Below the pieces are notes generated by a model. It saw only the letters and a program-made list of their open reading frames with translations. It was not told the origin of the DNA and searched no databases. DNA of 64,000 nt from Salipiger sp. CCB-MM3 (GTDB lineage Bacteria > Pseudomonadota > Alphaproteobacteria > Rhodobacterales > Rhodobacteraceae): contig NZ_CP014596.1 in NCBI RefSeq assembly GCF_001687105.1, positions 675,501-739,500 of the forward strand. The letters run 5' to 3'. The position numbers were made by a program, and so were the translations under genes. Below are positions 40,604 to 48,908 of this stretch, in pieces; the stretch's first letter is position 1; the number at the start of each line of letters is the position of its first letter.

Positions 40604-41917
40604 ATGCGTTTCAAAGTGCTGGCCAACATTCTGGCGGGTCCCGCCACCCTAGCTCTCAGCGCCCTGTCCGCCGCGCCCACGCTGGCGCAGCGGATCGATA
40701 CCATCAGCGAGCCGGCGGAGGTGCCGCCGGCCAGCTATGAGGCCGCGCAATATGTGGACAGCAAGGGCTGTGTCTTCGTGCGCGCGGGCTTTGATGATGC
40801 GGTGATCTGGGTGCCACGGGTCAGCCGCGCTGGCGATCCGGTCTGCGGCTACGCGCCGAGCCTCGGGGCCAGCGCCCGCACCGCGACACGCACCGTCGAA
40901 GCGCCTGCAGCCCAATCGGCCCCCGAACCCGCGCCGGTCACAAAGCCTGCCGCAAAGCCGGTCGCGACGGCGGCTGCCCCGACCCCCGCTCCGGTCCGCA
41001 CCACCCGCACCACCTCGGCGCAGCCCATGGCCACGGTCGCCTCGAAACCCGCCAGCGCCCCGGCTCCCGTGGTCAAGGCCCCGGCCTCGAAGCCGCCCGC
41101 CGCGCCCGCGCCGCGCGTGGTTGCCACCGTACCTGCGCCGAGCCGTGCTCCGGCGCCGGTGGCCCCCGGCAGCAAGCTGGTCGGCGGGGCCTGCCCGTCG
41201 GGCTTCTCGGGCGAGATCACAAGCAATGGACGGCGCGTGCGCTGTGGCCCGCAGACCGCACCCTATGTCACCGAGGTGCGCCGCGGCGAGGCGCCCGGAC
41301 CGGGCAAGAACGTCTATTACAACCACGGCGGCGGCAGGGGCAGCTGGGAAGAGGGCGCTCTGATGGTGCCCGGCAGCACCCGCATCGTGCCGCGCCACGT
41401 CTATGAGGAAGGCCCGGCAGAGCGCACCGTGCTGCCCGCGGGCTACCGCCCGGCGTGGGAGGATGACCGGCTCAACCCTCATCGCGCGCTGCAGACCGTC
41501 GAGGGCTATTATGACAGCCAGCGCATCTGGACCCAGACCGTGCCGCGCGCCTCGACCGCCGGAACCCGCGTGACGGCGCGCGCGCCGCGCGTGCGCTTCG
41601 AAGGCGATCCCGATCTTGTTCTGGTGCAGGCCCCGCGCAGCAGCGGCGCAACCACACTCACCGCCGCAGCCTCCGACAGCGCTTCCGCGACTGCCGCGAG
41701 CCCCAAGTTTGTCGAGATCGGCGCCTTCACCACCGGCGACAAGGCCGCCGAGGCGCGCCGCCGCCTGCAGGCTGCTGGCCTGCCGGTGCAGATGCTCCAG
41801 CGCGGCTCGGACGAGATGCGCCGCCTGCGCGTCGGTCCCTACAGCGATGCCCGCGCCGCCAGCCGCGCGCTGGCGCAAGTCCACGCCACCGGCTACCGCG
41901 AGGCCTATCTGCGCTGA
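40604..41917 (+). CDS. Secreted SPOR-domain protein
   Basis: This 437-residue protein has a signal peptide (residues 1-28, ending TLAQ), a small Cys-bearing N-terminal part, a long Pro/Ala/Lys linker (about 95-190), a middle region with two Cys, and a C-terminal SPOR domain (about 365-437, FVEIGAFTTGDKAAEARRRL then LRVGPYSDARAASRAL). SPOR domains bind denuded peptidoglycan at septa, so a role at the division site or cell wall is likely. It stands alone behind the upp operon. Confidence 0.85.
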   Translation: MRFKVLANILAGPATLALSALSAAPTLAQRIDTISEPAEVPPASYEAAQYVDSKGCVFVRAGFDDAVIWVPRVSRAGDPVCGYAPSLGASARTATRTVEAPAAQSAPEPAPVTKPAAKPVATAAAPTPAPVRTTRTTSAQPMATVASKPASAPAPVVKAPASKPPAAPAPRVVATVPAPSRAPAPVAPGSKLVGGACPSGFSGEITSNGRRVRCGPQTAPYVTEVRRGEAPGPGKNVYYNHGGGRGSWEEGALMVPGSTRIVPRHVYEEGPAERTVLPAGYRPAWEDDRLNPHRALQTVEGYYDSQRIWTQTVPRASTAGTRVTARAPRVRFEGDPDLVLVQAPRSSGATTLTAAASDSASATAASPKFVEIGAFTTGDKAAEARRRLQAAGLPVQMLQRGSDEMRRLRVGPYSDARAASRALAQVHATGYREAYLR

Positions 41918-41924
41918 GCCCCGC

Positions 41925-41965
41925 CTCTTCTTCTCTTTAAAAATACGCAAAAAGACCCGCCGGGG
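41925..41965 (-). repeat. Intergenic composite repeat, copy c (short form)
   Basis: On the minus strand CCCCGGCGGG is followed by TTTTTGCGTATTTTT and the purine tail AAAGAGAAGAAGAGG. It lies between the converging SPOR and 42012 genes. Confidence 0.6.
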
Positions 41966-42011
41966 ATCCCTGCCCAAGCGCCGGAGGGAACAGCGCCGCT
42001 TTGCCGCCTGC

Positions 42012-43037
42012 TCAGCCGCCGCAGATGCCCTGCAGGCGCACCCAGTCGGCGTCGCTGACCACTGGCGCGCTGCCTTCCTTGGCGCGCGGATCGGCCTCGA
42101 CCAGCCCCAGAACGCTCTCGCCGGTGATGTCCTGCGCATAGGCGTAGGGCGAGCTGCGCAGCTCGATCTTCGCGAAGCCGTCGAGCAGCACGTTTTGCGG
42201 CAGCGGGGCGTGCGGGCGGGTCAGCAGGTCTTCGGCGTAGCTTTCCAGCGCGCCTTCGGGCATCGAGCCGGTGGTTAGCAGGCGCAGGCTCGGCCAGAGC
42301 CCGGCGTGACCCAGCAATTCACCCAGCGGATCGGTCTGCTTGGCGCGCAGCGACTCGGCGAGGATATAGCCCGCCGCCACGTCCGGGTCCTCATAGTCTT
42401 CGAGCAGACTGCCAGAGACGAGGATCAGCCCGCCGGGCAGATGCGCCGTGTCGCGCACACCGTCGCGCAGCACCACCAGATCGTTGCGGCGGGCATCTCC
42501 CAGCACGCGTGCGGCCAGATGGCGCAGCGGGCGCGCCGCCTCGGCGCTGGTGCAGGGGCGGCCCGAGACGCGGGCGATCTGCGTCAGCAGCGCCTGACCG
42601 ATCTCGACCCGCTTGGCGCGGGGCACCACGCGTTCGGCATGGTTGAGCAAAGCGCCGGGCAGCCACAGCAGCGCACCGGCCAGCACCAGAACCGCCACGC
42701 CGCCGATCAACCGCAGCCGCAGCTTGCCGGGTTTCGGGCGGCGCCGTTCGATGTCACGCAGCACCCGGTCGATGGCGTCAATCATCGTCGCCTCGTCCTC
42801 GGCCAGCTCCAGCGTCTCGCCGGGATCGCCATCGGGGTGGTAGAGCGCCGGAGAGCGGCCCTTGTTGGCGCGCACCACAGCGGCCATCGACCAATGCGAC
42901 AGCGCCCGCCCGGAGATATCCGACACGGTCAGCGTGGCATCGCCCATCGACAGGATCACCTCGCGCCGCTGAGCCTCTGGCTCGGGCCGCCAAAGCGCGG
43001 TGGCTTCGAGGCGTTGATACTCCTTGAGGGCGGTCAT
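42012..43037 (-). CDS. Membrane-anchored protein resembling a degenerate M48 peptidase
   Basis: This 341-residue protein has a cytoplasmic N-terminal part (1-105), one membrane helix (about 109-127) and an exported domain. Residues 200-214 (LPGGLILVSGSLLED) look like the M48 strand-helix that precedes the catalytic helix, but where HExxH is expected the sequence reads AGYILAESLRAK (222-233), so zinc and catalysis should be lost. Two Cys (162 and near the C-terminus) may pair. Function unknown; a pseudoprotease role is an inference from this local resemblance only. Confidence 0.65.
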   Translation of the reverse strand: MTALKEYQRLEATALWRPEPEAQRREVILSMGDATLTVSDISGRALSHWSMAAVVRANKGRSPALYHPDGDPGETLELAEDEATMIDAIDRVLRDIERRRPKPGKLRLRLIGGVAVLVLAGALLWLPGALLNHAERVVPRAKRVEIGQALLTQIARVSGRPCTSAEAARPLRHLAARVLGDARRNDLVVLRDGVRDTAHLPGGLILVSGSLLEDYEDPDVAAGYILAESLRAKQTDPLGELLGHAGLWPSLRLLTTGSMPEGALESYAEDLLTRPHAPLPQNVLLDGFAKIELRSSPYAYAQDITGESVLGLVEADPRAKEGSAPVVSDADWVRLQGICGG

Positions 43038-43161
43038 GCGTGGGGCGGTCTCGGGCGCGGTCTTCTCAAAAGGTTTTTCTCGCGGGCTTTCTCTGGGCCG
43101 TCTCGGGGCTGCTCAGCCTCGGGTTCGCATCTGATTACCAAGCTCCCCGCTCAGGGGCAAT

Positions 43162-43197
43162 CGCCTGCGCGCGCCAAGGCCTTCGCAAGCGCAGGCG
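43162..43197. other. Inverted repeat in the 43038-43280 intergenic gap
   Basis: CGCCTGCGC pairs perfectly with GCGCAGGCG across an 18-nt loop that contains the palindrome AAGGCCTT. It lies upstream of the sulfotransferase gene and of the divergent 42012 gene. There is no T-run, so it is more likely a regulatory or structural element than a terminator. Confidence 0.35.
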
Positions 43198-43280
43198 GCG
43201 CGGCCACGGTGGCGAAAAAGACGCGCTGTGAGGGGCGCTTGCGAATGGTCCTGCGCGGCGGGCGGCGCTAGGGTCGGGGC

Positions 43281-43928
43281 ATGATCATCTCGCGTGGCCG
43301 TGGCTATATTTTCGTGCATATCCCCAAGACCGGGGGCACCTCTCTGGCGCGGGCGCTGGAGGCGCGGGCGCATCGCGACGATATCCTGATCGGCGACACG
43401 CCGAAGGCGCAGAAACGCCGCGGGCGGCTGCGCGGGCTGGTGGCGCGCGGGCGGCTCTGGAAGCATTCCACGCTGGCCGATATCGACGGCATCGTGACCC
43501 CGGAAGAGATCGCCCAGATGCGGCGCGTTGCGCTGGTGCGCAATCCGTGGGACCGGATGGTGAGCTATTATCACTGGCTGCAGACGCAGGCGTTCGCGCA
43601 TCCGGCGGTGGCGCTGGCGCAGGGCTTGGACTTCCCGGCGTTCCTGCTGCATCCGCAGACCAGCGCCAGCCTGCGCGGCTGGCCCAGCTCGCGCTATCTG
43701 CGCGACGCGGCGGGCACCGATCGCGGCGATATCTGGATACGGCTGGAGCATCTTGGCGAGGACCTCGCGCCCTTCGAGGCGCATCTGGGCTTCGCGCTCG
43801 ATCTGCCGTGGGACAATGCCTCGGACCGGCGGCGCGACTATCGCGGTTACTACTCGGATCAGCTGGCGCAGCATGTTGCGGAAAGCTGTGCCGAAGACAT
43901 CGCGCGCTTTGGCTATCGCTTCGACTGA
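43281..43928 (+). CDS. Sulfotransferase-family protein
   Basis: This 215-residue protein has the PAPS-binding P-loop HIPKTGGTSL (residues 13-22) and the 3'-phosphate motif RNPWDRMVSYYHW. It likely transfers sulfate from PAPS to a glycan or other surface molecule; the acceptor is unknown. It is monocistronic. Confidence 0.85.
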   Translation: MIISRGRGYIFVHIPKTGGTSLARALEARAHRDDILIGDTPKAQKRRGRLRGLVARGRLWKHSTLADIDGIVTPEEIAQMRRVALVRNPWDRMVSYYHWLQTQAFAHPAVALAQGLDFPAFLLHPQTSASLRGWPSSRYLRDAAGTDRGDIWIRLEHLGEDLAPFEAHLGFALDLPWDNASDRRRDYRGYYSDQLAQHVAESCAEDIARFGYRFD

Positions 43929-44009
43929 CGGGGACCAAGCGATGGAATTTCGGCCAATCCGCCGCCTTCGAGAAAAATAATGTCCATTAATGGGCAGGGG
44001 GCGGTTTTG

Positions 44010-44024
44010 TTAACCTTTTCTTAA
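44010..44024. promoter_or_regulatory. Perfect CtrA box (TTAA-N7-TTAA)
   Basis: The plus strand reads GTTAACCTTTTCTTAA, which on the minus strand is TTAA-GAAAAGG-TTAAC, the full CtrA consensus. It lies in a gap with no protein gene downstream on the plus strand, about 70 bp before the stem of the putative sRNA. TTAA is rare in this GC-rich DNA, so a chance full match is unlikely. Confidence 0.6.
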
Positions 44025-44042
44025 TTCCGGCAGGATTTGACT

Positions 44043-44054
44043 GGCCACGTGGCC
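44043..44054. promoter_or_regulatory. 12-bp palindrome GGCCACGTGGCC
   Basis: A perfect palindrome directly after a TTGACT hexamer (44037-44042) and 18 bp after the CtrA box. It could be an operator or the 5' hairpin of the putative sRNA. Confidence 0.35.
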
Positions 44055-44174
44055 CGGAGCGGAAGCATGTATGGGCCGCGCCAGAGGGTGGGTCTTACTG
44101 ACGGTCGTTTCCGTTTTCTGTATGCTGGCAAGCATTTGATCGCAGTATTCCCGGCCCGCCCTCTGGTTTTTTTT
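44050..44174 (+). ncRNA. Putative CtrA-linked small RNA with intrinsic terminator
   Basis: CCAGAGGGTGGG (44081-44092) pairs over 12 bp with CCCGCCCTCTGG (44155-44166) with one G-U pair and is followed by eight T residues (44167-44174). The 62-nt loop contains nested pairings TACTG/CAGTA and TGCT-GGCA-AGCA. No convincing protein is encoded, and the next plus-strand gene begins 800 bp away beyond a converging gene. The 5' end is a guess from the CtrA box position. An alternative is that this is only a distant 3' end of the sulfotransferase transcript. Confidence 0.45.
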
Positions 44175-44189
44175 GGCCCGCGTCCGGCT

Positions 44190-44831
44190 TTAGCGGATCG
44201 GGTCGAGCAAAGCGTCCTTCAGGCTGCAATCCTTAACGACATCGCGGCCGCAGGGCACGGGATCGAGGTCTTTTGACAGGCACAGCCGCGCTTCTTGGAT
44301 GCGCCCCGCTTGGCAGGTGATGGTCAGCATGTCGGGCTCCAGCCCCGGGTTGGCCTTCAGGAATGCCTCTTCGATCACCTGCGCGGGCAGGGTGACCGGA
44401 TCTTCCAGACGCCGCAGAACCTCGGGACGTTTGACCGCCTCATAAGCGCGGCGGGCGAGGGCGAAATACGCCTCGGCGGGCAGCCCGGCGCAGGACCCGT
44501 GCTTTTTCCACTGGTACCAAGCCAGACCGGGCGTGCCCATGATGTCGGCCATGGCAGCGGTCTCGGCGCGGCTCGGGGCGCGCACCGATGTGTCGCAATA
44601 AGAGGGGTAGCCGCGCTCGTATTGCGGCCAGAGCCCGTGCAGCACCCAGCCAAGCGCGCGGTCGCATTGCGGTGAGTTGCGCGCTTCGCCCTCGAGCGCG
44701 CACCACGTCGGCGACCAGCTCAGCGACAGCACGTAATAGTCGAAACGGCCCGCGCGTTCGCCATCCGCACGGGCGGGGCTGGCGGCTCCGGCGAGAACGG
44801 CACAGGCGAGCAGGATCAGCAGGGCACGCAT
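44190..44831 (-). CDS. RNase T2-family ribonuclease, secreted
   Basis: This 213-residue protein has a signal peptide (1-22). The CAS I motif WVLHGLWPQ is present with His65. The CAS II region reads WYQWKKHGSC with His111, but the His-Glu pair normally found just before (HEWxKHG) is Tyr-Gln here. Six to eight Cys suggest disulfides. It cleaves RNA in the periplasm or outside the cell; activity may be altered by the changed CAS II. The Shine-Dalgarno is AGAGGAAAGAG. Confidence 0.85.
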   Translation of the reverse strand: MRALLILLACAVLAGAASPARADGERAGRFDYYVLSLSWSPTWCALEGEARNSPQCDRALGWVLHGLWPQYERGYPSYCDTSVRAPSRAETAAMADIMGTPGLAWYQWKKHGSCAGLPAEAYFALARRAYEAVKRPEVLRRLEDPVTLPAQVIEEAFLKANPGLEPDMLTITCQAGRIQEARLCLSKDLDPVPCGRDVVKDCSLKDALLDPIR

Positions 44832-44972
44832 TTTCTCTTTCCTCTTGGGTTGCGCGCGACTATATAGGCCCGAAGTTCCCCGACAACGGAAACCCGTCCT
44901 GGAGAAGTAATCCGGGACCTCCCGAGGCCAACGCCTTGGGGGAGGGGAGAAGATTTACGTAGGAGATGACCC

Positions 44973-45743
44973 ATGGCAAAACTGCTGCATCCCAAGGCGA
45001 CCGCTGTCTGGCTCGTCGACAACACCACCCTGACTTTCAAGCAGATTGCCGATTTCACCGGCATGCACGAACTGGAAATCCAAGGCATCGCCGACGGTGA
45101 CGTGGCCGGCGGCGTGAAGGGCTTTGACCCGGTCGCCAACAACCAGATCGAGCAGATCGACATCGACAAAGCCGAGAAGAATCCGCTCGCCAAGCTGAAG
45201 CTGAAGTACAACCCCGCCGCTGTCGACGAAGACAAGCGCCGTGGCCCGCGCTACACCCCGCTGTCGAAGCGTCAGGACCGTCCGAACGCGATCCTGTGGC
45301 TGGTGAAGTTCCACCCCGAGCTGACCGACGGCCAGATCTCCAAGCTGGTGGGCACCACCAAGCCGACGATCCAGTCGATCCGCGAGCGCACTCACTGGAA
45401 CATCCAGAACATGCAGCCGATCGACCCGGTTGCTCTGGGTCTGTGCCGCCAGTCCGAGCTTGATGCCGCCGTTGCCAAGGCCGCGAAGAACCGCGACGAG
45501 GTGATGACCGACGACGAGCGCCGCAAGCTGGTGTCGACCGAGCAGAGCCTCGGCATGGACGCCGAGCCGCGCCTGCCCTCGGCGATCGAAGGTCTCGAGA
45601 CCTTCACGCTCTCCGATCCGCGCGGCGAGGACGACGAGGAAGAAGACAAGGGCCCGAGCGATTTCTCGGATGCCGACAGTTTCTTCAACCTGCCGTCGAA
45701 CGATGACGACGACGAGGATGACAGCGAGGACCCGCGCGGCTGA
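44973..45743 (+). CDS. trcR: DUF1013 cell-cycle transcriptional regulator TrcR
   Basis: This 256-residue protein is alphaproteobacteria-specific. The DUF1013 core (residues 1-175) contains two HTH-like segments, LTFKQIADFTGMHELEIQGI and LTDGQISKLVGTTKPTIQSI. The C-terminal 60 residues are highly acidic (DDEEEDKGP, DDDDEDDSED). The family member in Caulobacter is annotated as the cell-cycle regulator TrcR. The gene is monocistronic with a GGAGATG Shine-Dalgarno and a strong terminator, and it lies close to the CtrA box at 44010. Confidence 0.87.
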   Translation: MAKLLHPKATAVWLVDNTTLTFKQIADFTGMHELEIQGIADGDVAGGVKGFDPVANNQIEQIDIDKAEKNPLAKLKLKYNPAAVDEDKRRGPRYTPLSKRQDRPNAILWLVKFHPELTDGQISKLVGTTKPTIQSIRERTHWNIQNMQPIDPVALGLCRQSELDAAVAKAAKNRDEVMTDDERRKLVSTEQSLGMDAEPRLPSAIEGLETFTLSDPRGEDDEEEDKGPSDFSDADSFFNLPSNDDDDEDDSEDPRG

Positions 45744-45768
45744 TCCGCGTCTCGCGAGGATTTTGAAA

Positions 45769-45805
45769 GGCCCGCCGCAAGTGATTGCGGCGGGCCTTTT
45801 CTTTT
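45769..45805 (+). terminator. Strong terminator of trcR
   Basis: GGCCCGCCGCAA pairs perfectly with TTGCGGCGGGCC over a GTGA loop and is followed by TTTTCTTTT. Confidence 0.95.
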
Positions 45806-45961
45806 GCGGTGGTGGGCGGTCGCGCGGCCCTCACGGCAGCGATTGACGCCGCCTTGTCCGAGGCGTATCGCCCGCGGCGATGCACCCTTCAGAGGTGCAG
45901 CGTGTCGCCCGCCGCGTGGCCATTTCCGGCAAATGAGCGGGCCCCTTGGAACAGACAAGTG

Positions 45962-46231
45962 ATGCTGGGAACCGCTTTTCCCTGTGGTGATCCCGCGGCC
46001 GAGCGCCGCGCGGGCTTTGCCGAGACACTCGCGCATCTCGGCGATATGGCCGGTGCGGTCGAGGTGCTGATGGGCGTGATGCAGATCGTGCCGGGCTGGG
46101 CTGCGGGCTGGTTCCGCCTGGGCGAATGGCTGGAAGGCTGCGGCGCTGTCGACGCGGCGGCGGAGGCCTCGGACTACGCGGTGGCACGGGTGCAGGACCG
46201 GGAAGGGGGCGCCGCCGAAGCCTTGGCGTAA
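45962..46231 (+). pseudogene. Short TPR-like protein, probably a truncated methyltransferase N-terminus
   Basis: The 89 residues (AERRAGFAETLAHLGDMAGA then VPGWAAGWFRLGEWLEGCG) resemble the N-terminal TPR-type lead of SAM-dependent methyltransferases found in Rhodobacteraceae, but the methyltransferase domain is missing and the end (VQDREGGAAEALA) departs from a TPR. The frame starts at ATG 45962 or the adjacent GTG 45959 with little Shine-Dalgarno. It could be a remnant or a small stand-alone protein. Identification is from memory of similar sequences and is tentative. Confidence 0.4.
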
Positions 46232-46245
46232 GCACCCGGCGCGGC

Positions 46246-47169
46246 TCAGAAGCGATAGGTGAGCCGCGCGTTCAGCGCCTCGGTGCCGTCGAAGTCCGAG
46301 GCCGCCTCGATGCGCGCGCCAAAGCCGCAGCCGCCCTCGAAGCCAAGCCCGACGGCCACTTGATCCTCGCTCAGCAGATCGGTGGCGCCAAGGCTGCCGC
46401 CCGCGGCGAAATCGAGGTCTGGCTGGTCGCCGCCGTTCACCACATAGGCAGCGTAGGGGCGCAGCAGGCCGCCCTTGGCCCGCATCGGCGCGCCCATCTC
46501 AAGGCGCATCGAGGTGGCATAGGTGACGCGGTTCTCCACCTCTGCATCGATGTGGTGCAGCGTGTAATTGCCTGTGGCATGGCGCAGCACGTCGCCGGAC
46601 ACCACGAGGTCGATGCCGGTGCCCGGTGCTTCGCCCTGTTTCAGCATCGTCTCGCCGCGCAGGCTCAGCCCCAGCAGGCGGCCATTGTGGTCGGTGCTGC
46701 CGCTGACCGAGGACGGGCTGGACAGCTTGTTGTGCGTGCGCCCCATGTAGAGCGCCGCAGCATAGTAGACGCCATGCGTCGCCCCGGCATAGCCCGCACC
46801 AAGGAAATACGAACGGATGCGCGCCTCGCCAAGATCGCCATCCACCTCCGAAGCGCCCTGCGCGTAGCCCATGAAGGCCGACAGGCTGCTGCCGAACCCA
46901 TAGCCCAGCACGGCGCCACGACTGTTGTAATCCGAGCCCTGCGCATCGTCGGGGTTGGTGCTGCCACCGGCGGCATAGCCCGAGGTGAACGCGCCGGGCT
47001 GCTGCGCATCGAGCGCGCTATGGCCGATGCCAAGGCCGATCTCGCGCGACAGCAGGTCCATCTGCGACAGCGAGGCGGTTTCCTGCGCCTGTGCGGCGGG
47101 CAGGGCGAGCATGAGGCTGGAGACGAAAGCGAGGGGAAGGGCGAGCGGGAGGGAGGATGCGCGGGTCAT
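46246..47169 (-). CDS. Outer-membrane beta-barrel (autotransporter-barrel-like) protein
   Basis: This 307-residue protein has a signal peptide (1-28) and alternating beta-strand pattern throughout, ending in the C-terminal LTYRF with terminal Phe typical of BAM substrates. Segments such as SAFMGYAQGASEVDG and YFLGAGYAGATHGVYYAAALYMGR are like autotransporter barrels, but no long passenger is present. It is a probable stand-alone outer-membrane barrel of unknown function. Confidence 0.72.
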   Translation of the reverse strand: MTRASSLPLALPLAFVSSLMLALPAAQAQETASLSQMDLLSREIGLGIGHSALDAQQPGAFTSGYAAGGSTNPDDAQGSDYNSRGAVLGYGFGSSLSAFMGYAQGASEVDGDLGEARIRSYFLGAGYAGATHGVYYAAALYMGRTHNKLSSPSSVSGSTDHNGRLLGLSLRGETMLKQGEAPGTGIDLVVSGDVLRHATGNYTLHHIDAEVENRVTYATSMRLEMGAPMRAKGGLLRPYAAYVVNGGDQPDLDFAAGGSLGATDLLSEDQVAVGLGFEGGCGFGARIEAASDFDGTEALNARLTYRF

Positions 47170-47248
47170 GGCAGCGCTGTAGCGCCAAAGCGGGCGCCCG
47201 CCCAGATGGCAGCTTTCACAGACGCGTTACGCTGGGGTGGGCAGGCAC

Positions 47249-47842
47249 TCAGAGCTTGCGACGGGCGTTGAGCGCTGCGGTGATCGTGCCGTCGTCGAGA
47301 TAATCGAGCTCGCCACCGATCGGCACGCCCTGCGCCAGCGAGCTGAGCGCGACGCGGGTCTCAAGCTGGTCGGCGATGTAATGGGCGGTGGTCTGTCCAT
47401 CGACGGTGGCGTTGAGCGCGAGGATCACCTCGGTAATCCCTTCGCTCTCCACCCGCGCCACAAGCTGCGGGATGCGCAGCTCCTCGGGGCCGACGCGGTC
47501 GAGCGCCGAGAGCGTGCCACCCAGCACGTGATAGCGCCCCTTGAAGCTGCCGCCGCGCTCCATGGCCCAAAGATCGCCCACGTCCTCGACCACGCAAAGC
47601 TGGCCGTTGCCGCGGCGCTCGTCGGCGCAGATCGGGCAGATCTCTTCGGTGCCGACATTGCCGCAGTTGAGGCACTCGCGGGCGGTGGCGGCGACCCGGC
47701 TCATCAGCTCGGCCAGCGGCGTCAGCTGCAGCTCGCGTTTGCGGATGAGATGCAACACCGTGCGCCGCGCCGAACGCGGCCCGAGGCCTGGCAGGCGGGC
47801 CATCATCTCGATCAGCGCGTCGATCTCGCTGCGGTCGGGCAT
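47249..47842 (-). CDS. recR: Recombination protein RecR
   Basis: This 197-residue RecR has an N-terminal HhH ([11 protein letters not shown]), a zinc finger with Cys57, Cys60, Cys69 and Cys72, and a Toprim domain (about 80-175). With RecO/RecF it loads RecA at gaps. It lies downstream of ybaB in the usual dnaX-ybaB-recR order. ATG 47842 gives the standard [14 protein letters not shown] start; the frame is open far upstream without similarity. Confidence 0.95.
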   Translation of the reverse strand: MPDRSEIDALIEMMARLPGLGPRSARRTVLHLIRKRELQLTPLAELMSRVAATARECLNCGNVGTEEICPICADERRGNGQLCVVEDVGDLWAMERGGSFKGRYHVLGGTLSALDRVGPEELRIPQLVARVESEGITEVILALNATVDGQTTAHYIADQLETRVALSSLAQGVPIGGELDYLDDGTITAALNARRKL

Positions 47843-47946
47843 GGGGGAGGGACCTTCTGTGCCGCGGCCCGCATCTGATGGATATCGCAAAGCGCCTTGC
47901 GGCGCTCCACTCTGTCCGGCCAGACGCGGAGCCTGCGGCAGGCGCC

Positions 47947-48291
47947 TTAGAACGGCATCTTCATGTCGGCGGGCAGGCCCATCTCTTCGGTGAGCTTGCG
48001 CATCTCCTGCTCGGCGCGCTCCTGCGCCTTGGCTTGCGCGTCCTTGACCGCGGCAAGGATGAGGTCCTCGACCACTTCCTTGTCGTCGCTGTTGAAGATC
48101 GAGGGATCGATGTCGAGCCCCTTGAGCTCGCCCTTGGCGGTGGCGGTCGCCTTGACGAGGCCCGCGCCAGATTCGCCGGTGACCATCGTGGTGTGCAGGC
48201 CTTCCTGCAGCTCGGCCATCTTGCCCTGCATCTCCTGCGCGGCCTTCATCATCTTGGTCATATCGCCAAGACCGCCCAATCCTTTGAACAT
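47947..48291 (-). CDS. YbaB/EbfC-family nucleoid-associated protein
   Basis: This 114-residue small DNA-binding protein has the family's N-terminal [20 protein letters not shown] and helical ends with a central beta sheet. It acts in nucleoid organisation and is normally encoded between dnaX and recR, as here. ATG 48291 follows an AGGAGAG-like Shine-Dalgarno. Confidence 0.93.
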   Translation of the reverse strand: MFKGLGGLGDMTKMMKAAQEMQGKMAELQEGLHTTMVTGESGAGLVKATATAKGELKGLDIDPSIFNSDDKEVVEDLILAAVKDAQAKAQERAEQEMRKLTEEMGLPADMKMPF

Positions 48292-48352
48292 CTGATCTCT
48301 CCTGTCTGAGGCTTGGTTCTCTAGATACGGATGACACCGGCAGGCGACAAGG

Positions 48353-48436
48353 GCGGGGCTTGCGTATTTGCGGAACAATGAAGGGCGGGCGCGGGCTCGA
48401 GACATCGCGCCGTGAGTATTTGCGGAAAGATGAAAG
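48353..48436 (+). repeat. Intergenic composite repeat, two short tandem copies (d1, d2)
   Basis: TTGCGTATTTGCGGAACAATGAAGG (48360-48384, in parts) and GTGAGTATTTGCGGAAAGATGAAAG (48412-48436, in parts) are two related cores 50 bp apart. They run antisense to the flanking minus-strand genes and separate ybaB from the small membrane gene. Confidence 0.65.
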
Positions 48437-48469
48437 CATCTTGGCAACCGGCGTGGCGGGCGCCGATCC

Positions 48470-48850
48470 TTACTTGCCGTCGCGGCCCGCGGCCTCGTCG
48501 AGCAGCCGGGTGAGCAGCAGCGCGGCGCCGCCGATCATCAGCGAGCGACCGAGCGAGTCGGTGACATTGGTGGGCGCGAAGGCGGCCACGTGATCACGAC
48601 TGGTGAGCGCCGCGCGGCGGGCCTTCGAGCGGCGCGGCAGGTCGCCGAACTGGCGCGGCTCGGGCACATGGCCGATGCGCGGCTTGGCCTTCAGCAGAGC
48701 CGCGCCAATCGCCAGCAGGCCGCCGGCAAAGAGCATCGGGGCAAGGCGCTCGCGGCGGCTGGCGGGCAGCGCGTCGTTCACGCGCGCGCGTAGAGCGGGC
48801 AGGCTGGCCTTATGGGCGAGGTCAGTGGCTTTGCTGGTGTCGAAATTCAT
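48470..48850 (-). CDS. Small membrane protein inserted between dnaX and ybaB
   Basis: This 126-residue protein from ATG 48850 has a good GGAGGACC Shine-Dalgarno. It has two hydrophobic segments (about residues 38-54 and 106-120) and a basic stretch (LPRRSKARRAALTSR). I do not recognise a family. It separates dnaX from ybaB-recR, which are usually contiguous. Confidence 0.7.
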   Translation of the reverse strand: MNFDTSKATDLAHKASLPALRARVNDALPASRRERLAPMLFAGGLLAIGAALLKAKPRIGHVPEPRQFGDLPRRSKARRAALTSRDHVAAFAPTNVTDSLGRSLMIGGAALLLTRLLDEAAGRDGK

Positions 48851-48908
48851 CGCGGGTCCTCCGGGTGTGACAAAGGTCAAACCCGGAAGCGCCGCGGATG
48901 TTCCCGGC

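Noticed and set aside
44067..44276. A possible small protein (starting MYGPRQRVG) over the putative sRNA
   Set aside because: It runs into the converging RNase T2 gene, has no Shine-Dalgarno, and its sequence is explained by the paired stem and T-run.
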